Shown here in pieces: positions 1 to 9,700 of a stretch of 64,000 nt of DNA (positions are counted from its first letter, which is position 1; each line of letters starts with the position of its first letter). Position numbers and translations under genes: made by a program. The DNA is taken from contig NZ_JACHGE010000008.1 of the NCBI RefSeq assembly GCF_014202225.1, forward strand, positions 155,855 to 219,854, written 5' to 3'. Below the pieces are notes generated by a model. That model was not told the origin of the DNA. It did not search any database and saw only the letters and a program-made list of their open reading frames with translations. Source of the DNA: Algibacter amylolyticus. Lineage in GTDB: Bacteria > Bacteroidota > Bacteroidia > Flavobacteriales > Flavobacteriaceae.

Positions 1-544
1 TATAAACCATACCATCATTTAAAGTAATAAGCACATAGGTTTTTCCGCTTTGTATTTCGCTTCTGTTTTCAACAAAACGGCCAATAACAAACGAGCCATC
101 TTTCATGGGTAACATAGAGTCGCCTTTAATAGGAAATGCACGGTGTTTTCCTGTAGGTAAAAAAGGCAGTTTTATTTTTTGAAGTTGTTCAATATACTCA
201 GGGTCATCATAACCAGATAAATATCCCGCCGACGCTTTTACAGGAACAACTTCTATTAGGTTTTCATTGTCGCTATCAACAGCTATCGGGAATAAAACAC
301 GCTGGTTATTTAATTCTATAAACGAAAAGTCTTTGGCTTTAGTTAAATCATTTCTTAGTAAAATATCAATAGGTATTTTAAAATAATCGGATAGTTTAAT
401 TAGAAATTCTATAGTTGGTGCCGAACGGCTTTCTTCGTAAGAGCCTATGCGCGAACGACTAACCTTTAACTCTTCCGAAAGGCCTTCTTGAGATAGCTTT
501 TTAAGCCCTCTTAAATGTTTAATGTTTTTTGATATAAAACTCAT
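1..544 (-). CDS. LexA-like S24 repressor with XRE helix-turn-helix (3' end outside window)
   Basis: Translating the minus strand from the ATG at 544 gives about 181 residues before the window edge. Residues 5-60 form an XRE-type helix-turn-helix (LRGLKKLSQEGLSEELKVSR). The second half is an S24/LexA-type domain containing KGDSMLPM, where the Ser is the expected nucleophile, and a later VLITL segment near the catalytic Lys region. A bond resembling the self-cleavage region (VKASAGYLSGY) precedes it. Family knowledge: such proteins are cI/LexA-type repressors that cut themselves when RecA filaments form after DNA damage. The gene is divergent from dinB with 52 bp between starts, so it most likely represses dinB and dnaE and itself. 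The C-terminus lies outside the window. Confidence 0.85.
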   Translation of the reverse strand, partial: MSFISKNIKHLRGLKKLSQEGLSEELKVSRSRIGSYEESRSAPTIEFLIKLSDYFKIPIDILLRNDLTKAKDFSFIELNNQRVLFPIAVDSDNENLIEVVPVKASAGYLSGYDDPEYIEQLQKIKLPFLPTGKHRAFPIKGDSMLPMKDGSFVIGRFVENRSEIQSGKTYVLITLNDGMVY

Positions 545-547
545 AAT

Positions 548-584
548 ACTACAAATGTAAGCAATAATTACTTAAATATGTAGT
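548..584. promoter_or_regulatory. Imperfect 14-bp inverted repeat between the LexA-like gene and dinB, candidate operator
   Basis: The left arm ACTACAAATGTAAG (548-561) and the right arm CTTAAATATGTAGT (571-584) match at 12 of 14 paired positions around a 9-base spacer. The left arm includes CAAATGTA, which on the minus strand is TACATTTG, a perfect TAnnTTTG -7 box for the repressor gene. The dyad ends one base before a forward -7 box. A dimeric repressor bound here would block both divergent promoters. Assignment to the adjacent LexA-like protein is inference. Confidence 0.6.
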
Positions 585-592
585 TAATTTTG
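585..592 (+). promoter_or_regulatory. -7 promoter box of dinB (TAATTTTG)
   Basis: TAATTTTG fits the Bacteroidota -7 consensus TAnnTTTG exactly. It ends only 4 bases before the GTG start of dinB at 597, so transcription would begin at or next to the start codon, giving a leaderless or nearly leaderless mRNA. Confidence 0.55.
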
Positions 593-596
593 TGAT

Positions 597-1811
597 GTGA
601 AAAAAAATATTTTACATCTGGATTTAGATACCTTTTTTGTGTCATGCGAACGCCTAATTGATAGCCGATTACAAAAGCGCCCGTTATTAGTTGGTGGCAC
701 AGGCGATAGAGGTGTGGTGGCAGCATGCAGTTACGAAACTAGGCGTTTTGGTGTGCATTCTGGCATGCCTATGCGTATGGCAAAACGCTTGTGTCCGGAG
801 GCAGTTGTAATACGTGGTAACTCATCAATTTACACCAAGCATTCGCATTTGGTTACAGAGATAATCAAAGAAAAAGCACCTGTTTTTGAAAAAGCGAGTA
901 TCGATGAGTTTTACGCCGATTTAAGTGGGATGGATAAGTTTTTTGGGAGTTACAAATATGCTTCAGAATTAAGACACACCATTATAAAAGAAACAGGCTT
1001 GCCTATTTCCTTTGGTTTATCGGCTAATAAAATAGTATCGAAAGTAGCTACAGGAGAAGCTAAACCCAACAATCAATTACGAATAGATCATGGTTTTGAA
1101 AAATCGTTTTTAGCACCATTATCCATAAAAAAAATACCATCGGTAGGCGATAAAACGTATCAAATTCTGCGAAACTTGGGTATTGATAAAGTACGTGTTA
1201 TACAGCAAATGCCTGTAGAGATGTTACGCAGTGTATTAGGTGTAAATGGTGTTACCATCTGGAAACGCGCTCATGGTATTGATAACCCACCTTTAATTCC
1301 TTACCATGAACGAAAATCGATATCTATAGAGCGCACTTTTACTAAAGATACTATTGATATGGTTAAGCTACGCACCACCATTTTTGCTATGGCCGAAAAC
1401 CTAGCATACCAATTACGACAAGGCAATAAGTTGGCTGCATGTATTAGCGTTAAAATTAGATATTCAGATTTTAACACCTATTCTAAGCAAGTTAATATTC
1501 CTTATACCAGTGCCGACCATGTTATTATTCCTAGAGTGTTAGAGTTGTTTAATAAACTATACCAACGGCGTTTGTTAATTCGTCTTGTTGGCGTAAAAAT
1601 CAGCAATTTGGTTAGTGGCAATTACCAAATTAATTTATTTGATGACACCGAAGAGATGCTTAGTCTGTATAGTGCTCTAGATACTATTCGTAGTCGTTAT
1701 GGCGCGTTAAGTATTCAAAAAGCAGCATCTATTGGCGCTAAATCGGTAGCAAGCTCTCAAAATCCATTTAATGGCGATCCGCCTATAATATTAGCACACC
1801 GTAAACAATAA
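597..1811 (+). CDS. dinB: DNA polymerase IV (Y-family translesion polymerase)
   Basis: This is a 404-residue Y-family polymerase that inserts bases opposite DNA lesions with low fidelity. The N-terminus ILHLDLDTFFVSCE carries the first catalytic Asp (D9), and SIDEFYADLSG supplies D103 and E104. Palm, fingers and thumb are followed by the helix-hairpin-helix part (IKKIPSVGDKTYQILRNLGI) and a little-finger domain. The start is GTG at 597: an in-frame stop lies 12 bases upstream and the conserved N-terminus begins directly after this codon, so no other start fits. The overlapping ATG at 595 reads straight into TGA. The stop overlaps the start of the next gene (TAATG), showing translational coupling. 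Probably damage-inducible through the adjacent LexA-like repressor. Confidence 0.93.
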   Translation: MKKNILHLDLDTFFVSCERLIDSRLQKRPLLVGGTGDRGVVAACSYETRRFGVHSGMPMRMAKRLCPEAVVIRGNSSIYTKHSHLVTEIIKEKAPVFEKASIDEFYADLSGMDKFFGSYKYASELRHTIIKETGLPISFGLSANKIVSKVATGEAKPNNQLRIDHGFEKSFLAPLSIKKIPSVGDKTYQILRNLGIDKVRVIQQMPVEMLRSVLGVNGVTIWKRAHGIDNPPLIPYHERKSISIERTFTKDTIDMVKLRTTIFAMAENLAYQLRQGNKLAACISVKIRYSDFNTYSKQVNIPYTSADHVIIPRVLELFNKLYQRRLLIRLVGVKISNLVSGNYQINLFDDTEEMLSLYSALDTIRSRYGALSIQKAASIGAKSVASSQNPFNGDPPIILAHRKQ

Positions 1812-4771
1812 TGTATACCAATTGTCATTCATATTATTCGTTGCGCTATGGTACGTTTTCTGAAGTCGATTTATTAATGCTCGCTAAAGAAAACGGTGTC
1901 ACTACATTGGCATTAACAGATATTAATAACACATCGGCATGCTTAAATTTTGTTAGACAATCTCAAGCGTTTAACATAAAACCTGTAATTGGTATTGATT
2001 TTAGAAATGGCGCTAAGCAATTGTATGTGGGTTTAGCTAGTACTAATTTAGGATTTCAAGAATTAAATAGCTTTTTGTCAGGGTACGAGCATAGTAAAAC
2101 AGCACTACCAGAACTAGCTCCTGTTTTAAAAGGCACTTCTTTTATTTATCCTTTGGAGCGCGTTATGCAACTAGAAAAAGAAGAGTTTCAGGATAATGAG
2201 TTTATTGGTGTTTCGGTGACCGAACTTAAAAAATTGCCGTTTTCAAATTATAAGTCGTACACCAATAAATTAGTCATTCAGCAGCAAGTTACCATAAGAA
2301 ATAAACGCGATTTTAATGCGCATCGTTTATTGCGTGCCATAGATAATAATACCCTTTTAAGTAAGTTACAAAAAACCGAAGAGTGTGGCGAACACGATGT
2401 TATGCTTAGTGCAAACGATTTACGAAACCTATATGCCGAATATCCGCATATCATTTCAAATACAGAAAAACTATTAGATAGCTGCCATATTAATTTTGCC
2501 TTTGGAAAAGATCGCGTGTCTCAAAACCAAAGTGTATATCTTAACTCGAAAGAAGAAGATTATCAGTTTTTAGTAAAACTCTGTAACGATAATTTGCATA
2601 AACGCTATAGTAAACCAGATGCTAAGGTAAAAAACAGGTTAGAAACAGAATTAAAAACAATAAGGCAAATGGATTTTGTGTCTTACTTCTTAATTAATTA
2701 CGATATTGTTAGTTACTCAAAAAGTAAAGGCTATGTGCATGTAGGGCGAGGTAGTGGTGCTAATAGTATTGTAGCTTATATTATAGGAATAACCGATGTG
2801 GACCCCATAGAATTAGATTTATATTTCGAGCGATTTATTAACCCATTTAGAGCATCGCCACCAGATTTTGATATTGATTTTTCGTGGAAAGAGCGCGAAG
2901 ATGTTACCAATTATATTTTTAAACGATTTAAAAACGTATCGCTATTAGCAACCTATAACACGTTTAAATATAGAGCGGTAGTTAGAGAGTTAGGAAAAGT
3001 ATTTGGGCTACCAAAAGAAGAAATTGATAAGCTAAGTGCAGATAAACACGGGCAGAATAAATTAGATGACATTTCGCAGCTTGTTTTAAAATACGGCGAT
3101 TTAATAAAAGGGTTTCCCAATCATTTAAGTGTGCACTCCTGTGGTGTGTTAATTTTAGATAAACCCATACATTATTATTCGGCTACCAATTTGCCTCCAA
3201 AGGGTTTTCCAACGGTACAGTTTGATATGATTATTGCCGAAGATGTTGGCGTTTTTAAATTCGATATTTTAGGACAACGAGGTTTAGCAAAAATTAAAGA
3301 CACCATAGATATTGTAAAATATAACAGACCCGAATTGCCACCTATAGATATTACCCAGGTTGAAAAATTTAAAAACGACCCTAATATTAATGCGCTTTTA
3401 AAACAGGGTAAAGCCATTGGCGCATATTATGTAGAATCTCCAGCAATGCGTGGTTTAATGCAAAAACTACAAACCCAAGATTATATTGGTTTGGTGGCGG
3501 CTAGCTCTATAATACGACCAGGTGTTTCTGGTTCGGGCATGAAAAAGGAGTTTATTATTAGGCAACGTTATCCTGAAAAACGCAAAGAAGCAAACCCCAT
3601 ACTTTTAGAAATTATGCCTGAAACCTATGGTATTATGGTGTATCAAGAAGATGTGCTAAAAGTAGCCAATAAATTTGCTGGTTTAGACTTGGGTGAAGCC
3701 GATGTGTTAAGGCGTGGTATGAGTGGTAAATTTAGGTCGAGAGCAGAATTTACGGCCGTAGAAGAGAAATTTATTAATAATTGTAAAACTAGAGGCTATC
3801 CTGATGCGCTTACCTTCGAGGTTTGGGACCAAATAAAAAGTTTTGCGGGTTATGCTTTTGCTAAAGGACATTCGGCATCTTACGCGGTTGAAAGTTACCA
3901 AAGTTTATACCTTAAATGTTATTTTCCTTTAGAGTTTATGGTGGCTGTTTTAAATAACGGAGGCGGCTTTTATAGTCCCGAACATTATATACACGAAGCA
4001 AGAATGTGTGGCGGTATTATTGAAGCACCTTGCGTTAATAGCAGTGAGCATCCTAATACCATAAGTGGCAAAACTATTTATTTAGGTTTTGGCTACTTAA
4101 AAAGCTTAGAAATTCTCACTATAAAACGGTTGTTAACAGAACGGCAATTTAATGGTAGTTTTAAATCCTTAGACGATTTTATAGATAGAGTATCTATTAG
4201 CATCGAGCAGTTGACTATACTTATTAGAATTGATGCCTTTAGGTTTACAAAACAACCTAAAACCGAATTGTTATGGCAGGCTATTTTTAAATTAAACGCC
4301 AATAAAGCTAAAACAACACAATCAAAATTATTTAAGCCAAAGCATAAACAGTTTAATTTACCAAGTTTAAAAACGACATGGATTGAAGATACTTATGATC
4401 AAATGGAACTACTCGGTTTTCCGCTTTGTAATTATTTCGATTTAGTAAGCGATGCTTTTTATGATCATATTAAAGCCAAAACCATGAATCTATACGTTAA
4501 TAAAATAGTATTGCTATATGGTGTACTTGTAAACACAAGGTTTCATAAAGGATCCAACGGCAAACGTATGCGCTTTTGTACGTTTGTAGACCAAGAAGGT
4601 GATTATTTCGATACCGTACATTTTCATAATGTAGTAGAAAAATATCCTATAAACGGTTTGGGTGTGTACGCCTGTTGCGGTAAAATATCAGAAGAGTTTG
4701 GTTTTTGCAGCGTAGATATTCAATGGACAAAAAAACTATCGTTGTTACCAGATCCTAGAGGTGAGACTTAA
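1811..4771 (+). CDS. DNA polymerase III alpha-type subunit, short accessory form
   Basis: This is a 986-residue C-family polymerase, clearly shorter than the usual replicative alpha subunit. Order of domains: a PHP domain (residues 1 to about 250), the polymerase core with VGRGSGANSIVAYIIGITD and the catalytic pair in PPDFDIDFSW, a third Asp in FKFDILGQ, helix-hairpin-helix regions, and a C-terminal OB fold (about 890-960). The PHP motif at the N-terminus reads NCHSYYSLRYG rather than the usual L-H-x-H-S form, so its metal site is probably degenerate. It begins within the dinB stop codon. Known parallel: dnaE2/imuC polymerases work with a Y-family partner in damage-induced mutagenesis. I infer that role here from context; it is unlikely to be the main replicase. 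Confidence 0.88.
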   Translation: MYTNCHSYYSLRYGTFSEVDLLMLAKENGVTTLALTDINNTSACLNFVRQSQAFNIKPVIGIDFRNGAKQLYVGLASTNLGFQELNSFLSGYEHSKTALPELAPVLKGTSFIYPLERVMQLEKEEFQDNEFIGVSVTELKKLPFSNYKSYTNKLVIQQQVTIRNKRDFNAHRLLRAIDNNTLLSKLQKTEECGEHDVMLSANDLRNLYAEYPHIISNTEKLLDSCHINFAFGKDRVSQNQSVYLNSKEEDYQFLVKLCNDNLHKRYSKPDAKVKNRLETELKTIRQMDFVSYFLINYDIVSYSKSKGYVHVGRGSGANSIVAYIIGITDVDPIELDLYFERFINPFRASPPDFDIDFSWKEREDVTNYIFKRFKNVSLLATYNTFKYRAVVRELGKVFGLPKEEIDKLSADKHGQNKLDDISQLVLKYGDLIKGFPNHLSVHSCGVLILDKPIHYYSATNLPPKGFPTVQFDMIIAEDVGVFKFDILGQRGLAKIKDTIDIVKYNRPELPPIDITQVEKFKNDPNINALLKQGKAIGAYYVESPAMRGLMQKLQTQDYIGLVAASSIIRPGVSGSGMKKEFIIRQRYPEKRKEANPILLEIMPETYGIMVYQEDVLKVANKFAGLDLGEADVLRRGMSGKFRSRAEFTAVEEKFINNCKTRGYPDALTFEVWDQIKSFAGYAFAKGHSASYAVESYQSLYLKCYFPLEFMVAVLNNGGGFYSPEHYIHEARMCGGIIEAPCVNSSEHPNTISGKTIYLGFGYLKSLEILTIKRLLTERQFNGSFKSLDDFIDRVSISIEQLTILIRIDAFRFTKQPKTELLWQAIFKLNANKAKTTQSKLFKPKHKQFNLPSLKTTWIEDTYDQMELLGFPLCNYFDLVSDAFYDHIKAKTMNLYVNKIVLLYGVLVNTRFHKGSNGKRMRFCTFVDQEGDYFDTVHFHNVVEKYPINGLGVYACCGKISEEFGFCSVDIQWTKKLSLLPDPRGET

Positions 4772-4780
4772 AAAAAAGAC

Positions 4781-6112
4781 TTATTGCATCAGTCGTTTCC
4801 TTAGCACGCGCCAAACATCTGCATTATCCTGTTGTGGTATTAAATAAGATTCAAGTTCTGTTTCGTTAGTTATTTGTGCTGTATTTTCAACAAAGCCGTA
4901 GCCTAAATACACACCATTTTTAATAAGTACAAAGGCATCTTCCTCTGGATGGCGTCCTTTTTCTTTAATCAATTTGTTTTGAGACGTTTCTATAGCGTGT
5001 TGTATCGCGTTTTTTACACGTTGGTTGTATGTGTTAACAGGTTCGTTATCAAAACAAATACCTTTACATGTTTTAATTGCAAAATGCGAGCATTGGCTAA
5101 CGCCTTCTTGTAGGTGGCAGTATTTAGGGCATAACTCGAACTGCATGCATAAACGCTCTAAAAACTGTCGGCACTCGGTAATATTATAAAAAATAAGCAA
5201 AGGGTTGGGTGTTGCTTTTAAAGTATTGTATGCTAAATGGGTAATGCCTTTGCGGTCCTCGAAACTAAAAATGGCGTAGGCTTTAGGTTTTCTTTTCGAG
5301 GCTTGGTTGTACTCGGGGTAGTAGTGTTTAATTGCGGCGTCTTCCATTAAAAGAGCAATAAGTTCGCTACCAGATAATTCAAAATCTATATCGGCGGTTT
5401 CTCGGCAAAGGTTTAGTTCTTTTTCCGATTTGTTATAAAAATGCCCCAACACACGCTTTTTTAAATCTTTAGCTTTGCCAACATAAATAACTTTCCCTTT
5501 TTTGTTCTTAAAATAATAAATACCAGGGCTGTTTGGTATAGCGTTAAACACGGCGTTTGGTAAATGTGGAGGTAAAGTCCCTTCTTTAGACGATTTTTTT
5601 AGAAAACTATCAAAAACGGTTTCGGCATTTTCAGCTTTTAGTAGCATTTCAAAAAGGATAACGGTAGCTTCGGCATCACCACGAGCACGGTGCCTACCAT
5701 TAATAGGTATGCTCAAATCGGTACAAATTTTACCTAGACTATACGATTTATGCCCCGGAATCAACTTCCGCGAAAGCCTAACTGTACATAGTTTTTTTCG
5801 GTTAAATTCCATACCAATCGCTTTAAACTCGTTACGAATGGCGTTATAATCGAAGTTTACGTTGTGTGCAACAAAAATAGTATTCTCGGTAATTTTTAAA
5901 ATATCTTCGGCAAGCTCTGTAAAAGTAGGAGCATGGGCAACCATACCATTATCTATACCCGTTAATGCTGTAATATAGTCTGGAATATGGGATTCAGGGT
6001 TTATTAAGGATGTGAATTCGTCAATAATTTCAGCGCCATCAAATTTAAAAATAGATATTTCAGTAAGTTTATTGCCTTGACCCGTAGTCTCAACATCTAT
6101 AATCGTGTACAT
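4781..6112 (-). CDS. DnaQ-like exonuclease fused to a GIY-YIG (UvrC/Cho-type) nuclease domain
   Basis: The 443-residue protein starts with a DEDDh exonuclease (residues 1-165): YTIIDVETTG gives the first Asp and Glu, HNVNFDYN the second Asp, and HRARGDAEAT the His and last Asp. A GIY-YIG domain follows (about 195-285; NSPGIYYFKNKKGKVIYVGK), then a region resembling the UvrC/Cho middle part, with a few Cys residues (CMQFELCPKYC). This is the epsilon-Cho architecture known in bacteria and associated with repair. It converges on the dnaE-like gene with only 9 bases between the stops. It probably takes part in excision or proofreading together with the neighbouring repair genes, but an exact substrate cannot be read from sequence. 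Confidence 0.85.
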   Translation of the reverse strand: MYTIIDVETTGQGNKLTEISIFKFDGAEIIDEFTSLINPESHIPDYITALTGIDNGMVAHAPTFTELAEDILKITENTIFVAHNVNFDYNAIRNEFKAIGMEFNRKKLCTVRLSRKLIPGHKSYSLGKICTDLSIPINGRHRARGDAEATVILFEMLLKAENAETVFDSFLKKSSKEGTLPPHLPNAVFNAIPNSPGIYYFKNKKGKVIYVGKAKDLKKRVLGHFYNKSEKELNLCRETADIDFELSGSELIALLMEDAAIKHYYPEYNQASKRKPKAYAIFSFEDRKGITHLAYNTLKATPNPLLIFYNITECRQFLERLCMQFELCPKYCHLQEGVSQCSHFAIKTCKGICFDNEPVNTYNQRVKNAIQHAIETSQNKLIKEKGRHPEEDAFVLIKNGVYLGYGFVENTAQITNETELESYLIPQQDNADVWRVLRKRLMQ

Positions 6113-6790
6113 AATTTTTGCGCAATTTATTTAGGGTGTAAGTTATTAAACTTATTATTGAATGTTTGTTAAGACGCTTAAATAAATAATAAAAAATTTT
6201 AATAGTAAAAAACCTACATGAGTCAATCTCTAGCCCATCCGTGGTCATTTACTAGGTTATGTAATTATTGAGATAAACACTTACTATTAGTATAGTTCGA
6301 GTCTAATTTCTTATCTTAATTTTTCTAAGTATTTTAGGGTAGTATAAGTTGTGTTAAAATAGTTTTTCTGCATATAAAAAAGATTTTAAAACATATATTT
6401 TTTTAAATTTAACTTATATCCGAATTGTTAGTTTTAGTGGGGTATGTAGCTGTTTTTTAGCTCGACTTTTTATTGTAAATAAGTCAATATTATTAATAAA
6501 TGTATTTTTTACATTTTTTTTTTGTAATATTGTAATGTACTTATAAATAATGCTTCATATCTATTTGAAATTTTGTAGGATGCTAAGCGGGTTTTTGTAA
6601 GAAATTAAGTGTTATTTTTTTAGTCATTGCATAAAATATGTTTTTACTAAACTATTTAGAGTAATTGTTAAAAGAATAATAAAATAATGTTAATATATTA
6701 GTTAGAGTTGGAGCATATTAAGATAGAAAGGGCAAAATCTTTTTTACTTAATATTTCCAATTTAAAACAAGTATCAACCAGATTTTAGAG
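6113..6790. other. 678-bp intergenic region, 5' regulatory region of the SusC/SusD operon
   Basis: No credible coding sequence in any frame. It is very AT-rich, with many homopolymer runs. It contains the WRTGTR-N5-WACAYT dyad at 6499-6515, followed closely by a near-consensus -7 box TAATATTG at 6525-6532. If that is the promoter, the operon has a leader of about 250 bases. Confidence 0.6.
6499..6515. promoter_or_regulatory. Candidate AraR operator upstream of SusC/SusD pair 1
   Basis: AATGTA-TTTTT-TACATT is a perfect dyad with a 5-base spacer, and one more base pair extends the arms on each side (AAATGTA/TACATTT). It matches the shape of eight other intergenic sites in this window. A possible -7 box (TAATATTG, 6525) lies 9 bases downstream, so a bound repressor would sit at the -33 to -15 region. 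Confidence 0.55.
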
Positions 6791-9700
6791 ATGAAAAAAC
6801 AAAATCCTTACACAAAACAGCCTGATTTCAGTTTTAAGTACGTTCTTAAAACAAGGCTCTTTGTATTACTGCTTTTTATTTCCCAACTAACTGTTTTGGC
6901 TCAAACAAATCCTCAAGAGATTATTACTGTAACCGGTACAATTACAGAGGCAGAGTTAGGCCCGGTAATAGGAGCTAATATCCTTCAAGAAGGAACCACA
7001 AATGGTGTAATGACCGATTTTGATGGTAACTTTACTATTAATGTGCCAAAAAACGCAAAATTAGTAGCGAGTTATGTTGGTTTTGCTACCCAAACTATAA
7101 ATGTTAATGGTCGTACAGATATTAATATTGTAATGGTTGCTGAAACTGCTGCTCTTGAAGAGATTGTTATTGTTGGATATGGAAAGCAAAGGAAAGAAAG
7201 CGTTGTAGCATCTATCGTGCAGGTTACTGGAGAAGAGATATTGCAATCTGGTGGTGTATCTACCGTTGGTCAAGCATTAACAGGGCGTATGCCAGGTGTT
7301 GTAACAGTATCTTCTTCTGGACGTCCAGGAGATGAAAGTCCAAAAATATATATTCGAGGGCAAAGTAGCTGGAATGGTAGCGGACAACCATTAATTCTTG
7401 TTGATGGTATTGAAAGAACCATGAATGATGTTAACTCTAATGATATTGAAACCATCTCTATTCTTAAAGATGCTTCTGCAACTGCGGTATTTGGTGTAAA
7501 AGGTGGTAATGGTGTAATTCTTATTACTACTAAACGAGGAAAAACAGGAAAGGCTCAACTTTCTGTTAGCGCGAGTTCTACAATGAAGTCGCCATCAAAA
7601 TTACCACAGAAATATGATTCTTATGATGCTATTTCTACGGTTAATGAGGCTATAGAACGTGTGGTTTCTATTAATGAAGGTGCTTGGGGAGATTATACTC
7701 CAGTAAATATTGTAGACAGATATAGAAACCCAACAAGTGAAACTGATCGCTATGTATATCCTAACGTAGACTGGGTAGATGTTACTCAAAAAGATTTTGC
7801 AATGGACCATAAGGTAAACCTTTCGGTACGCGGTGGTACAGAAACTGTAAAGTATTTTGGTGGACTTGGTTATCAACATGTAGGAGATATATTTGATGGC
7901 GCTTCTTTTGATAATGGAAGAGATTACGCGCCTAGTTTTGATTATGATCGTTTCAACTTTAGAAGTAATATAGATTTCGATATTTCGAAAAACACACGTT
8001 TATCTGTAAACCTTTCTGGGCATTATGGTATTCAAAACGGTAACGAAGCAGACAATCAATTGCTTTATAGTAGTATTTATAATTTAGCACCTAGTTTATT
8101 CTATCCTATTTATCCTGATGGAACTTACGGACGTACAGTTGTTGAAAATTACGAGTTAGCGAATCCAGCCGTATTACTTTCAGCTAAAGGTGCTACTAAA
8201 AATCATAGAGTTCAAGTAAATACAGATTTTATACTTACCCAAAAACTAGATTTTATTACAGAAGGTCTTTCCGCGAAAGCGTCTTTATCTTACGATAATA
8301 ATTTTAGAGGAGAAGCTGGTGTTTATGAAGGTGGTCCTTCTGGAGGCGATAACGTAATTTATAAAGTTTACCTTACTGATGGATCTCAACAAATAGTTAC
8401 GCCACAAGGAACTAATCAATTTGATTATGTAGTGCAACCATGGACAAGAAACTCATTACAAATACAAGATTGGCAAACGACTAGAAGATTATTTTATCAG
8501 TTTGCATTAAACTATGATAAAACATTTGATAAGCATACTGTAGGGCTATTAACATTAATGAATAGAGAAGAGTATGGTGATGGCGATGTTTATAAAGCAC
8601 CTAGATATAGAGAAGATTGGGTAGCTAGGTTAGTTTATAATTATGATAACCGTTATTTTTTAGATGTTAACGGTGCATACAATGGTTCTGAGAAATTTGG
8701 ACCTGGTTATAAATTCGACTTCTTCCCCTCGGCAGCAGTAGGTTGGACTATTAGTAACGAATCCTTTATGGAAAACGTATCGTGGGTAAATAAGCTTAAG
8801 TTACGTGGTTCTTTTGGTATTGTTGGTGATGATCAAGCCGGAAATAGATATTCTTACCTGTCTCAATGGGGAAGTGGTGGTACGTCGTATATGAACAATG
8901 CAGACCTTTGGAGTAATCCATCTCCATATACTACGTATAGAGAGTTAGTAATTGGTAACCCTGATTTGCAATGGGAAACTTCAGAAAAAGCTAATATAGG
9001 TTTTGAATTGGGACTCTTTAATAATATGTTTACTGTAGATTTGGATTTATTTCAAGAAAAGCGATACGATATTATAATCCCTACCGAGTCTAGAAGTGTT
9101 CCTTCTTTCTTTGGTTTTGATCCTGCCGATGTAAACCTTGGTAAAACAAGAGTTAGAGGTATGGAACTTGCCTTAAATTTTAAAAAGCGTTTAACCGATA
9201 ATTGGAATGTATCGGCAAACTTTGCTTATGCCAATGCTAAGGACGAGATTTTATTTAAAGAAGATCCAGAGTTAAAACTAGACTACCAGAAAGCAGCAGG
9301 TTATCCAATAGGTCAAAATACAACGGCTATTCAAGGCGACATGTTGGAATCATGGAATGACGTTTATGGATCTTCTCCTGTAGAAAATAACCAAGGTTCG
9401 GCAAGACCGGGATCTTATGATATTATCGATTATAACGGAGATGGTATAATTAATGGCGACGATAATGTACCTTATGGTTACCCAACACGGCCACAAAATA
9501 CATATAACCTTAATTTAGGGGCAGACTATAAGAATTTTTCATTTATGGTTCAATTTTATGGTGTTAGTAATTCAACAAAAGAGTTTCAAGACAGAACATT
9601 TGCCGCTAGTACACCATTGTTTTTTGAAGATAAAGCAGATTACTGGAGTGTAGATAACCCTAACGGAGTAGAAATTCTTCCGGGATATGGTGGTACCTCG

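Noticed and set aside
7061..7879. Several antisense reading frames inside the first SusC gene
   Set aside because: They lie within a clear SusC coding sequence, have odd composition (runs of Asn, Tyr and Ile) and no signals of their own. The same holds for antisense frames at 27625-28059, 34807-35121, 48688-49026 and 54090-54546.
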